64,000 nt of DNA from Candidatus Phosphoribacter baldrii (GTDB lineage Bacteria > Actinomycetota > Actinomycetes > Actinomycetales > Dermatophilaceae). The notes beneath the pieces are model-generated. The model saw only the letters and a program-made list of their open reading frames with translations, was not told the origin of the DNA and did not search any database. Each line of letters starts with the position of its first letter. Within the stretch, counting starts at the first letter, position 1. Both the position numbers and the translations under genes were made by a program. The stretch is from the NCBI GenBank assembly GCA_016704565.1, contig JADIZV010000004.1, forward strand, positions 186,001 through 250,000. Reading direction: 5' to 3'. Below are positions 8,755 to 16,216 of this stretch, one piece after another.

Positions 8755-10497
8755 TCACTCCTTGTTCTTGTCAGACTCGGTCACGCCGATCTCGGCGGCG
8801 CCCATGACCTTCTGCAAGGTCGACGGGTCGGGCGCCGGGCCGCTCGGCGGAGCCGCCTGCGGGTGGTGCAGATCGAAGGCGGGGCGCTCGGAGCGGATCC
8901 GGGGCAGGCTATTGAAGTTGTGCCGCGGCGGCGGGCACGAGGTGGCCCACTCCAGCGAGTTGCCGTAGCCCCACGGGTCATCGACGGTGACCAGCGGTGC
9001 TGTCCGCCACGTCTTCCAGACGTTGTAGAGGAACGGCAGCATGGACGCGCCCAGGAGCACGGAGCCGATCGTCGAGATGACGTTGCCGGTCTGGAAGCCT
9101 TCCTCGACCAGGTAGTCCGCGTAGCGACGCGCCATCCCCTGGATGCCCAGCAGGTGCTGGACGAGGAAGGTCAGGTGGAAGCCGATGAACAGCATCCAGA
9201 AGTGGATCTTGCCCAGCCGCTCGTCAAGCATGCGACCGGTGAGCTTGGGCCACCAGAAGTAGTAACCGGCGAACATCGCGAACACCACGGTGCCGAAGAT
9301 CGTGTAGTGGAAGTGCGCGACGATGAAGTAGGTGTCGGAGATGTGGAAGTCGATCGCCGGGCTGGCCATCATGATGCCGGTGATGCCACCGAACAGGAAC
9401 GTGGTCAGGAAGCCCAGCGCCCAGATGAGCGGCGTGTGGAAGGTCAGCGACCCGCCCCACATCGTGCCGATCCAGTTGAAGAACTTCACACCGGTCGGCA
9501 CCGCGATGAGCATCGTCATGATCGCGAAGAACGGCAGCAGGATCTGGCCGGTCACGTAGAGGTGGTGGGCCCAGACCGCGACGGACAGCCCAGCGATCGC
9601 GACGGTGGCAAAGATGAGGGTCTTGTAGCCGAAGATCGGCCGACGAGACATCACCGGGAAGATCTCACTGATCACGCCGAAGAACGGCAACGCCAGGACG
9701 TAGACCTCCGGGTGGCCGAAGAACCAGAACAGGTGCTGCCAGAGCATCGCACCGCCGGCCTCGACATCGAAGATGTGCATCCCAAAGCGACGGTCACCAC
9801 CGAGGCCGAATAGGGCAGCGGCCAGGACCGGGAAGATGATGAGGGCCAGCAGTGAGGTCACCAGGACGGTCCACGTGAAGACCGGCATCCGGAACATCGT
9901 CATGCCGGGCGCGCGCATGCAGATGATCGTCGTGATGAAGTTGACCGAACCGAGGATGGTGCCGAAGCCGGTGAGAGTCAGGCCGAAGACACCAAGGTCG
10001 GTGCCCAGGCCCGGGCTATAGACCGAGTTGGACAGCGGCACATACATGAACCAGCCGAACGACGCGGCGCCTTGTGGGGTCAGGAAGCCGAGCGCGGCGA
10101 CCAGACCGCCCAGAACGTAGAGCCAGTAGGCGAACATGTTCAGCCGCGGGAACGCAACGTCCGGGGCCCCGATCTGCAACGGCACCAGGGCGTTGGAGAA
10201 GCCAGCGAACAGAGGCGTCGCAAACAACAGCAACATGATCAGGCCGTGCATCGTGAACAGCTGGTTGAACTGCTCAGGGTTGTCGACGACCTGCAAACCC
10301 GGGCTGGTCAACTCAGCCCGAATGATGAGCGCCATCGCGCCGGCCAGCAGGAAGAAGACGAACGACGTGATGAAGTAGAGGTTGCCGATCTTCTTGTGAT
10401 CGGTCGTCGTGATCCAGCTGTAGAACGTCTGCCCCGGCCGCGGGCGCGGGTGCTTCACCCGGGCGTCAGCCTCGGGTCGCGAGATCGTCGCAGTCAT
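8755..10497 (-). CDS. ctaD: cytochrome c oxidase subunit I (aa3)
   Basis: The 580-residue twelve-helix protein carries the CuB/haem a3 signature: WFFGHPEVYVLALP (His-Tyr pair and the D-channel glutamate of the A1 type) and the haem ligands in DTYFIVAHFHYTIFG. It reduces oxygen to water and pumps protons. The ctaC stop overlaps the start region (TGATG); a GTG one codon earlier (10500) is an alternative start. This 3.4-kb cox block completely lacks the CGGCATAC word that is otherwise frequent. Confidence 0.97.
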   Translation of the reverse strand: MTATISRPEADARVKHPRPRPGQTFYSWITTTDHKKIGNLYFITSFVFFLLAGAMALIIRAELTSPGLQVVDNPEQFNQLFTMHGLIMLLLFATPLFAGFSNALVPLQIGAPDVAFPRLNMFAYWLYVLGGLVAALGFLTPQGAASFGWFMYVPLSNSVYSPGLGTDLGVFGLTLTGFGTILGSVNFITTIICMRAPGMTMFRMPVFTWTVLVTSLLALIIFPVLAAALFGLGGDRRFGMHIFDVEAGGAMLWQHLFWFFGHPEVYVLALPFFGVISEIFPVMSRRPIFGYKTLIFATVAIAGLSVAVWAHHLYVTGQILLPFFAIMTMLIAVPTGVKFFNWIGTMWGGSLTFHTPLIWALGFLTTFLFGGITGIMMASPAIDFHISDTYFIVAHFHYTIFGTVVFAMFAGYYFWWPKLTGRMLDERLGKIHFWMLFIGFHLTFLVQHLLGIQGMARRYADYLVEEGFQTGNVISTIGSVLLGASMLPFLYNVWKTWRTAPLVTVDDPWGYGNSLEWATSCPPPRHNFNSLPRIRSERPAFDLHHPQAAPPSGPAPDPSTLQKVMGAAEIGVTESDKNKE

Positions 10498-11408
10498 CAC
10501 TTGCTCCCGGTGGGGGTCGGAACCATCTTCAGGTCATTGGGGTCCATCTGCTCACGGCTGAGCGTATTGGGCAACTGGCCCTCCTGACCCAGGCTCTTGA
10601 GCTTGGCCATCTCCGCATCGAAGTCTGCCTGCGAGACGATCTTGACCTTGAAGAGCATCTGGGAGTGGTAGGCACCGCACAACTCGGCGCACTTGCCCTG
10701 GAACTCGCCGATCTGGGTCGGGGTGACCTGCATCCGGTTGGTCTTGCCCGGGATCATGTCCAACTTGACCAGGAACGCGGGCACCCAGAACGAGTGGATG
10801 ACGTCGCGGGCGTTGAGGACGAACTCGACCCGCTTGTTGACTGGCAGGTAAAGCACCGGCTGCGGGGTGCCGGTCACCCCACCGTTGGGGTTGAGCTCGG
10901 AGTGCACACCGCTGGAGTAGACATTGGCGTCGACGTAGTTGAAGTCCCAGCTCCACTGCTTGGCCACGACGTTGATCGTGTAGTCGGGCTTCTTCGACAC
11001 GTCCATGAGGGCGGCCTCGTCACGCGCCGTGTAGTAGAACAACACGGCGATCATGAGCACGGGCACGACCGTGTAGAGCAACTCGATCGGCACGTTGTAG
11101 CGCAACTGCGGCGGCAGCTCGGGGTCGTCCTTCTTGCGCTTGTAGGCGATCATGCACCAGATCGCCAAACCCCAGACGAGCACGCCGACCGCGAGGCCAG
11201 CGATCCAGGTGCCAACCCACAAGGTGGTGATCCGCCCTGTCTCGGACGTGACCTGCTGGCCTGCGCTGCCCTCCGGCAGCCACCCACTGGAGGCGCTGCT
11301 GTTGACATTGGCACAGCTGGAAAGGAGGAGCGTGGCGGAGGCCGCCAGCCCGGCAACTGTCAATCCCCGCCGCGTGACGCGTGCGGAGGTGTCTGCGTGC
11401 TTGCGCAA
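10497..11408 (-). CDS. ctaC: cytochrome c oxidase subunit II
   Basis: Lipoprotein-type subunit II: a signal peptide with lipobox LLLSSC, two membrane helices, then a cupredoxin domain with the CuA ligands in KCAELCGAYHSQM. I choose the TTG at 11408 (303 residues): GGAAGG lies about 6 nt upstream and the next codons (RKHADTSARVTRRG) form a normal signal-peptide n-region, whereas further upstream extension has no such features. It receives electrons from QcrC. It diverges from the NifS-like gene, with about 98 nt between. Confidence 0.93.
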   Translation of the reverse strand: MRKHADTSARVTRRGLTVAGLAASATLLLSSCANVNSSASSGWLPEGSAGQQVTSETGRITTLWVGTWIAGLAVGVLVWGLAIWCMIAYKRKKDDPELPPQLRYNVPIELLYTVVPVLMIAVLFYYTARDEAALMDVSKKPDYTINVVAKQWSWDFNYVDANVYSSGVHSELNPNGGVTGTPQPVLYLPVNKRVEFVLNARDVIHSFWVPAFLVKLDMIPGKTNRMQVTPTQIGEFQGKCAELCGAYHSQMLFKVKIVSQADFDAEMAKLKSLGQEGQLPNTLSREQMDPNDLKMVPTPTGSK

Positions 11409-11506
11409 CGGGCACCTTCCGAATACAGAGTGTCTGCTCGTGTGTGGGGCCACCCTACCGCGGTCGAATCCGTGGATGACGGCAGGGGTGCCGATAACCT
11501 CACGAC

Positions 11507-12685
11507 GTGGCGCATCCCTCATCCGGCCGGCCTGCGCGCGTCGTCCTTGACGCCGCCCAGGGGCCTGTCCACCCCGCGGCTCGCGAGACGATGGCCGCCG
11601 CGTGGGAGGCTGGCTGGGCCGACCCCCGACGCCTACATGCCGAGGGCCGCCAGGCCCGGCGCCTGCTCGACGACGCCCGCGCCGTGCTCGCCGAAGGCCT
11701 AGGCATCGCCCCCGAGTCGCTCAGCTTCGCCCCCAGCGGCCCGGCCGCCCTGCGCACGGGCCTGGAGGGCCTGGCGTATGCCGCCCGCCGCACCGGCTCG
11801 CGTTTGGTCGCCTCGGCCGTCGAACACTCGACGATCCTGTTGGCCGGGCGCCACGCCGCCGCAGCGGCCTCCGATCCGCAGCAGTTCGGACAGGTCGCCG
11901 TCGACCTTCAGGGCCGGCTCGACCTTGACCGGTGGGCGGCTGCGCTCGCCCTCCCCGGATCTGCCGTTGCCGCCTTGCAGAGCGCCAACGGCGAGGTCGG
12001 CACTCGACAACCGCTACGGGCCGCGCACGAGCAGTGTCGGCGACACGGCATACCTCTGCTCGTGGATGCCACGGCGGGACTGGGGCGCGATGCGACTCCG
12101 ACGGACTACGACGTGCTCGTGGGCGACGCGAGATCGTTCGCCGGACCGGCCGGCGTCGGCCTGCTCGTTGTGCCACCCCGCACCCGATGGCGGCGGCCGG
12201 GTCCGCCGACCGAGCTCGAAGGCGGACGCATCGACGTCGAGCCGGTGCTGCCGCTCGTGCTCGGCGCGGCGGAAGCCTGGGCGCAAAGCGCAGCCGCCCA
12301 GGCCGACGATGCGGCCACGGCCCGCGCTCTCATCGACCGCCTCCGCGTCGCAGCCGCGCAGATCATCGACACCGAGGTCGTCGGCGATCCCGCTGACCGA
12401 CTCCCCCACGTGCTCACCTGCTCGTTCCTCCTTGCCGACGGCGAAACCCTCGTCACCGAACTCGATCGGCAGGGCATTGGGGTGGCTTCTGGCTCGGCGT
12501 GCACCTCGAGCACCCTCGAGCCCAGTCACGTGCTCGCCGCGATGGGTGCCCTCACCCACGGCAACATCCGGATCACCCTTCCGATGGAGTCGGTCAGCCC
12601 GCACCGCGACGCCGACGTCGCCGCCCTCATCGCCGCGCTCCCTGCAGCCGTCGCAGCGGTTCGGGGCCAGGTGGCCGGGCGATGA
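11507..12685 (+). CDS. cysteine desulfurase-like class V protein lacking the PLP lysine
   Basis: The 392-residue protein follows the NifS/IscS fold: EH (106-107), Asn161 in the NGEVGTRQP box, Asp187 in LLVDATAGLG, and the active-site loop ASGSACTSSTLEPSHVL with Cys332. At the place of the internal-aldimine lysine (normally SAHKxxGPKG) it reads GDARSFAGPAGVG, so Lys is Ser210 (TCG, 12134-12136). The preceding His is also Arg. Unless another lysine substitutes, it cannot form the usual aldimine. It is translationally coupled (ATGA) to a TusA-like protein, suggesting a sulfur carrier or scaffold role near ctaC. Catalytic activity is doubtful. Confidence 0.8.
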   Translation: MAHPSSGRPARVVLDAAQGPVHPAARETMAAAWEAGWADPRRLHAEGRQARRLLDDARAVLAEGLGIAPESLSFAPSGPAALRTGLEGLAYAARRTGSRLVASAVEHSTILLAGRHAAAAASDPQQFGQVAVDLQGRLDLDRWAAALALPGSAVAALQSANGEVGTRQPLRAAHEQCRRHGIPLLVDATAGLGRDATPTDYDVLVGDARSFAGPAGVGLLVVPPRTRWRRPGPPTELEGGRIDVEPVLPLVLGAAEAWAQSAAAQADDAATARALIDRLRVAAAQIIDTEVVGDPADRLPHVLTCSFLLADGETLVTELDRQGIGVASGSACTSSTLEPSHVLAAMGALTHGNIRITLPMESVSPHRDADVAALIAALPAAVAAVRGQVAGR

Positions 12686-13041
12686 CCCGACCGATGACCC
12701 CGCCCGTCACCGTCGACGCCCGAGGGTTGCGCTGCCCCTTGCCGGTCCTGCGGTTGGCTCAGGCCCTCGCCCGTGAGCCGGTCGGCACCGCCGTCCGGCT
12801 GTTGGCCACCGACCCTGCGGCACGCACCGACGTCCCCGCCTTCGTCCGGATGCGCGGGCTCACCCTGCTTGAGGTGGTGGACGTCGTGGCGGAGGCCGAC
12901 GGAGGTGAGCACACGGCATACGTGGTCTGCGGGCTCAGCGCCACGCAGTCGGAAGCGGCGCCTCCAGCGCATCCGCCAGCATCCCCAGGTATGCCGCCCG
13001 CGGCACCTCCCTGGCCCCTAACGACGCCAGGTGAGGCGTGA
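12682..13041 (+). CDS. TusA-family sulfur-carrier protein
   Basis: The 119-residue product begins with a TusA domain: VDARGLRCPLPVLRLAQAL, in which Cys18 of the C-P-x-P motif is the persulfide-carrying residue. The domain finishes near residue 80 (TAYVVCGLS). A low-complexity Ala/Pro tail follows and runs antisense across the last 107 bp of aat. The ATG overlaps the desulfurase-like stop by 4 bp. Known TusA proteins receive sulfur from a cysteine desulfurase, which fits the partner in fold but not in its catalytic residues. Confidence 0.82.
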   Translation: MTRPMTPPVTVDARGLRCPLPVLRLAQALAREPVGTAVRLLATDPAARTDVPAFVRMRGLTLLEVVDVVAEADGGEHTAYVVCGLSATQSEAAPPAHPPASPGMPPAAPPWPLTTPGEA

Positions 13042-13609
13042 CCCACTGGACGTCAACGAGTCGGCGAGGGTCCCCGTCAGCGGTCAGCAGATCCCGTAAC
13101 GCAACGAGGGCGACCTTGGACGCATCGGTGACCCGATGGAACATCGACTCCCCCGCGAAGAGCCCGCCGATCGCGATGCCATAGAGCCCGCCGACGAGGC
13201 TCTCCCCTGACCAGACCTCCACCGAGTGGGCCCAGCCCAGAGCGTGGAGGCGGGCATAGGCCCGAGCGATCTGTGTGGTGATCCAACGGCCTTCACGTCC
13301 CGGGTCGGCACAGCCTCGGACCACCGCGTCGAAGGCAGTGTCGACCGACACCGCGAGGCGCGACTGCGACCGTCGTAACGACCGGCTGACCTGCAGATCG
13401 CCAGGGAGGAGCACTCCACGAGGATCCGGAGACCACCAGCCCATCGGGCCGGCCCCGTGGCGCCCCAACCCCATCGGGAACACGCCCGAGCGGTATGCCG
13501 CGAGGATCGTGGCCGGTTCGAGATCGGCCCCGGCACCGACCAGGTCCTCCCCCGGCTCGGCACGGTGCACCTGGAAGGCGTATCGCGACGGCCCTGGATC
13601 TTGCGGCAT
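12935..13609 (-). CDS. aat: leucyl/phenylalanyl-tRNA-protein transferase
   Basis: The 224-residue protein adds Leu or Phe from aminoacyl-tRNA to N-terminal Arg/Lys of proteins, marking them for ClpS/ClpAP-type degradation. Family motifs are visible: AAYRSGVFPMG, WWSPDPRGVLLP, ESLVGGLYGIAIGGLFAGESMF and DVQWVTPHLASLGAREVPR. Start ATG 13609 places MPQDPG before the domain; the adenosine kinase gene ends 20 nt upstream. Its 3' end overlaps the TusA-like gene convergently by 107 bp. Confidence 0.93.
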   Translation of the reverse strand: MPQDPGPSRYAFQVHRAEPGEDLVGAGADLEPATILAAYRSGVFPMGLGRHGAGPMGWWSPDPRGVLLPGDLQVSRSLRRSQSRLAVSVDTAFDAVVRGCADPGREGRWITTQIARAYARLHALGWAHSVEVWSGESLVGGLYGIAIGGLFAGESMFHRVTDASKVALVALRDLLTADGDPRRLVDVQWVTPHLASLGAREVPRAAYLGMLADALEAPLPTAWR

Positions 13610-13629
13610 GGCGGGTCGGGACGGGTCGA

Positions 13630-14616
13630 TCAGGGCTTGGGGCAGCGGACGTGCGCCCCGATGTCGGCGGCCGCGTCGGCACCGTAGGCCAGCCTGACCC
13701 GGTCGACGAAAGCGGCGGTGGACAGCGTGTATTCCTGGGTGCCGACCGTCTCGATGACGTATGCCGCGAGCGTCGACCCCAGCTGAGCGCACCGCCGGTG
13801 GTCCAGGCCTTGAGCGAGGCCGGTGAGGAAGCCGCCCCGGAAGGCATCGCCGACGCCCGTGGGGTCGACCGGTTGCACCCCGGGGACGACGTCGACATGG
13901 ATCGGGTCGTGGCCCTTCTGCCGGATCGTCGCGCCGTCCTTGCCCTTGGTGGTCACCTGGACGCCGACCGCACCGGCCAGGTCGCGCTCGTCCCAGCCGG
14001 CCTTCTGGGCGATCATGTGCGCCTCGTACTCGTTGGTGAACAGGTAGGCCGCGCCTTCGATGAGGTCGCGGATGCCGCGCCCGTCCAACCAGGCCAGCTG
14101 CTGGGAGGGGTCCGCAGCAAACGGTATGCCGCGGGTGCGGCACTCGTCGGTATGCCGTTGCATCGCCACCGGGTCGTTCGGTCCGATGAGCACCAGCTGG
14201 ATGCCACCGACCCGGTCGGACACCGGCTTGAGCTCGATCCCGCGAGCCTCGGACATCGCCCCCGGATAGAACGTCGCGATCTGGGCCATGTCGACGTCGG
14301 TCGTGCAGACGAAGCGTGCGGTGTGGGCCTTGCTCGAGACGTGGATCGAGTTGCAGTCGACCCCGTGCCGCTCCAGCCAGGAGCGATAGTCCTCGAAGTC
14401 CTTGCCGACCGACCCCACCAGCACGGGCTGCTGGCCGAGGTTGGCCATGCCGAAGGCGATGTTGGCGGCGATCCCGCCCCGGCGGATCTGCAGGTCGTCG
14501 GCGAGGAAGGACAACGAGATCTTGTCCAGCTGCTCGACCACCAACGAGTCGGCGAACTTCCCACCGAAGGTCATCAGGTGGTCAGTGGCGATAGATCCCG
14601 TCACGGCGACGCGCAT
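13630..14616 (-). CDS. adoK: PfkB-family adenosine kinase (Rv2202c type)
   Basis: The 328-residue protein has the ribokinase/PfkB pattern: MRVAVTGSIATDHLM at the N-terminus, a GGIAANIAFGMANLG substrate loop, and DPTGVGDAFRGGF at 251-263 with catalytic Asp257. The sequence resembles M. tuberculosis Rv2202c throughout (ITHER-type motifs such as HTARFVCTTDVDMAQIA and FYPGAMSEAR), an enzyme shown to phosphorylate adenosine in purine salvage. Its neighbourhood (ctaC on one side, erpA and glycerate kinase on the other) also matches the mycobacterial locus. Confidence 0.87.
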   Translation of the reverse strand: MRVAVTGSIATDHLMTFGGKFADSLVVEQLDKISLSFLADDLQIRRGGIAANIAFGMANLGQQPVLVGSVGKDFEDYRSWLERHGVDCNSIHVSSKAHTARFVCTTDVDMAQIATFYPGAMSEARGIELKPVSDRVGGIQLVLIGPNDPVAMQRHTDECRTRGIPFAADPSQQLAWLDGRGIRDLIEGAAYLFTNEYEAHMIAQKAGWDERDLAGAVGVQVTTKGKDGATIRQKGHDPIHVDVVPGVQPVDPTGVGDAFRGGFLTGLAQGLDHRRCAQLGSTLAAYVIETVGTQEYTLSTAAFVDRVRLAYGADAAADIGAHVRCPKP

Positions 14617-14681
14617 GGCGCAACGCTAGTCGACGGTTGACGGCGTGGGTCGAAAGGTTGGATCTCAGCAATCCCTATTAC

Positions 14682-14709
14682 TTGACATACCTAGGTACTA
14701 CCCATAGTC
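14682..14709 (+). promoter_or_regulatory. padR promoter with palindromic operator
   Basis: TTGACA (14682-14687) is followed, 15-17 nt later, by a weak -10 (CATAGT/ATAGTC at about 14703-14709). The perfect palindrome TACCTAGGTA (14688-14697) occupies the spacer. The padR ATG follows at 14718, so the transcript would be leaderless or nearly so. A PadR dimer bound here would block RNA polymerase; autoregulation is inferred. Confidence 0.65.
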
Positions 14710-14717
14710 TCATAGCT

Positions 14718-15095
14718 ATGACAACGCACGATCCGCAGATGCTCAAGGGGGTGCTCGGGCTGGTCTTGTTGCAGCTGCTCGACGAGGGCGACGGCTACGG
14801 CTACGGCATCGTCACCCGCCTGCAGGAGATCGGGTTCGACGATCTGGCCGAAGGGACGGTCTATCCCGCGCTAGCCCGCCTGGAGGCCGCCGGGCACCTG
14901 GACTCCTACCTGCTGCGATCAGCGACCGGTCCGGCTCGCAAGTACTACCGGATCACCCCGAGCGGTCGCGCCGAACTCGTCCGCGCCCGTCGCGACTGGG
15001 ACGCCCTCGTCGAGCGCGTCCGCTTGCTCACCCCGACCCATCTCATCCCGACCCATCTCACCGCGACCCACCTCACGACACCGACAGGGGCTTGA
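14718..15095 (+). CDS. PadR-family transcriptional regulator
   Basis: The 125-residue protein has the PadR winged helix: LKGVLGLVLLQLLDEGDGYGYGIVTRLQEI, then EGTVYPALARLEAAGHLDSY and the wing SATGPARKYYRITPSGRAEL. The C-terminal dimerisation helix is short and ends in an imperfect repeat (THLIPTHLTATHLTT). The start at ATG 14718 is set by the domain and by the promoter immediately upstream. The next gene starts 1 nt after its stop, so the pair is one unit. The effector is unknown. Confidence 0.88.
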   Translation: MTTHDPQMLKGVLGLVLLQLLDEGDGYGYGIVTRLQEIGFDDLAEGTVYPALARLEAAGHLDSYLLRSATGPARKYYRITPSGRAELVRARRDWDALVERVRLLTPTHLIPTHLTATHLTTPTGA

Positions 15096-15096
15096 T

Positions 15097-15633
15097 ATGT
15101 CCGCACTCGACTGGATCCGCATCCGTCGCACCATGCTCGCCTACGACTACTGGATGGACGTTGAAGGTGTGTCCGGCCGCGGGCGCAAGCAGCTCCGGGC
15201 AGAGCTTGTCTGCAACCTCACCGACGCGACAGCCGCTGTCGGCTTCCCCGCCGCCCGACGCTCACTCGGGAGCGTTCGCGCGCTCGCCGCAGCGGCTGCC
15301 CCGGATCGGGACTCCCGCCCGCGCTGGGTGGTCGGGACGTATGCCGCGATTGTGGTGTTCGCCATCGCCGCCTTCGCCACGTTGGGGATGACAACCGCCT
15401 GGGCGGACGGGGTCCTCGCTGCGGGCGGCAGCACCATCGACGTCACCGGCCATCCGGTCTTCCTGCCGTGGGCGCAGATCACGGTGCACAAGGGTGAGCA
15501 CCTGCAGATCCTGGCCGCGATCAACCCGCTCAGCATCCTGTTGCCCATGCTGCTGGCCTTCGTGCTCGGGTCTCGGATCTGGCGGCTGGCCACCGGTCAA
15601 CCCTCCCCCGCTCACGCCGCTCGGGCCCGCTGA
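15097..15633 (+). CDS. membrane protein co-transcribed with PadR regulator
   Basis: The 178-residue protein is not recognised. It begins with a soluble helical region (DWIRIRRTMLAYDYWMDVEGVSGRGRKQLRAEL...) that resembles the helical domain next to PadR regulators in DUF1700/HAAS-like proteins. Two hydrophobic segments follow: YAAIVVFAIAAFATLGMTTAW and LSILLPMLLAFVLGSRIW. Position directly after padR suggests that it is the regulator's main target. Confidence 0.7.
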   Translation: MSALDWIRIRRTMLAYDYWMDVEGVSGRGRKQLRAELVCNLTDATAAVGFPAARRSLGSVRALAAAAAPDRDSRPRWVVGTYAAIVVFAIAAFATLGMTTAWADGVLAAGGSTIDVTGHPVFLPWAQITVHKGEHLQILAAINPLSILLPMLLAFVLGSRIWRLATGQPSPAHAARAR

Positions 15634-15664
15634 CCCCCGGGAGGCGACCAGACGGCATACGGGA

Positions 15665-15698
15665 GAAGGCCCCCGGACGGATGCGTCCGGGGGCCTTC
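15665..15698 (+). terminator. terminator hairpin after PadR operon
   Basis: A perfect 15-bp GC-rich stem (15665-15679 with 15684-15698, loop GATG) lies between the convergent padR operon and erpA. A CGGCATAC word (15653-15660) directly precedes it. Confidence 0.8.
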
Positions 15699-15717
15699 GC
15701 GCGGTGTGCGGGAGCGG

Positions 15718-16074
15718 TCAGCTGAAGCTGTCACCGCAGGCGCAGGAGCTGCCCGCGTTGGGGTTGTCGATGGTGAAGCCCTGCTTCTCGATGGTGTCGG
15801 CGAAGTCGATCGTCGCGCCCTCGAGGTAGGGCGCGCTCATCCGGTCGACGACGACCTCGACACCGTCGAAGTCGCGCACTGCGTCGCCATCGAGGGTGCG
15901 CTCGTCGAAGTAGAGCTGGTAGATCAGGCCTGAGCAGCCGCCCGGCTGCACGCCGATACGCAGCCGCAGGTCGTCGCGGCCCTCCTGGGCCAACAGGCTC
16001 TTGACCTTCGTGGCCGCGACGTCGGTGAGAACGACGCCGTGGGTCGCGGTGCTGGTCTGGTCCTGGACGCTCAT
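15718..16074 (-). CDS. erpA: iron-sulfur cluster insertion protein (A-type carrier)
   Basis: The 118-residue HesB/IscA-type protein has the three cluster-binding cysteines: Cys47 in QPGGCSGL, and Cys111/Cys113 in SSCACGDSFS. It delivers Fe-S clusters to target enzymes; in this region candidates are NadA, GltBD and the Rieske protein. The N-terminal tail of about 14 residues is polar. It is adjacent to glycerate kinase, as in mycobacteria (Rv2204c-Rv2205c). Confidence 0.92.
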   Translation of the reverse strand: MSVQDQTSTATHGVVLTDVAATKVKSLLAQEGRDDLRLRIGVQPGGCSGLIYQLYFDERTLDGDAVRDFDGVEVVVDRMSAPYLEGATIDFADTIEKQGFTIDNPNAGSSCACGDSFS

Positions 16075-16216
16075 AGTGGGGGTTCCTCGCGGGGTCGGAG
16101 TGACGGAGTCGTGAACGAGACGACGTTAAAGCGGTCAACCGTGGGCTGCCGACGGTTGTTCCCGGCGGCGTCGATCCAATGTACGTCGTCTGCGGCGGAT
16201 TCCCTAGTCGGGCAGA

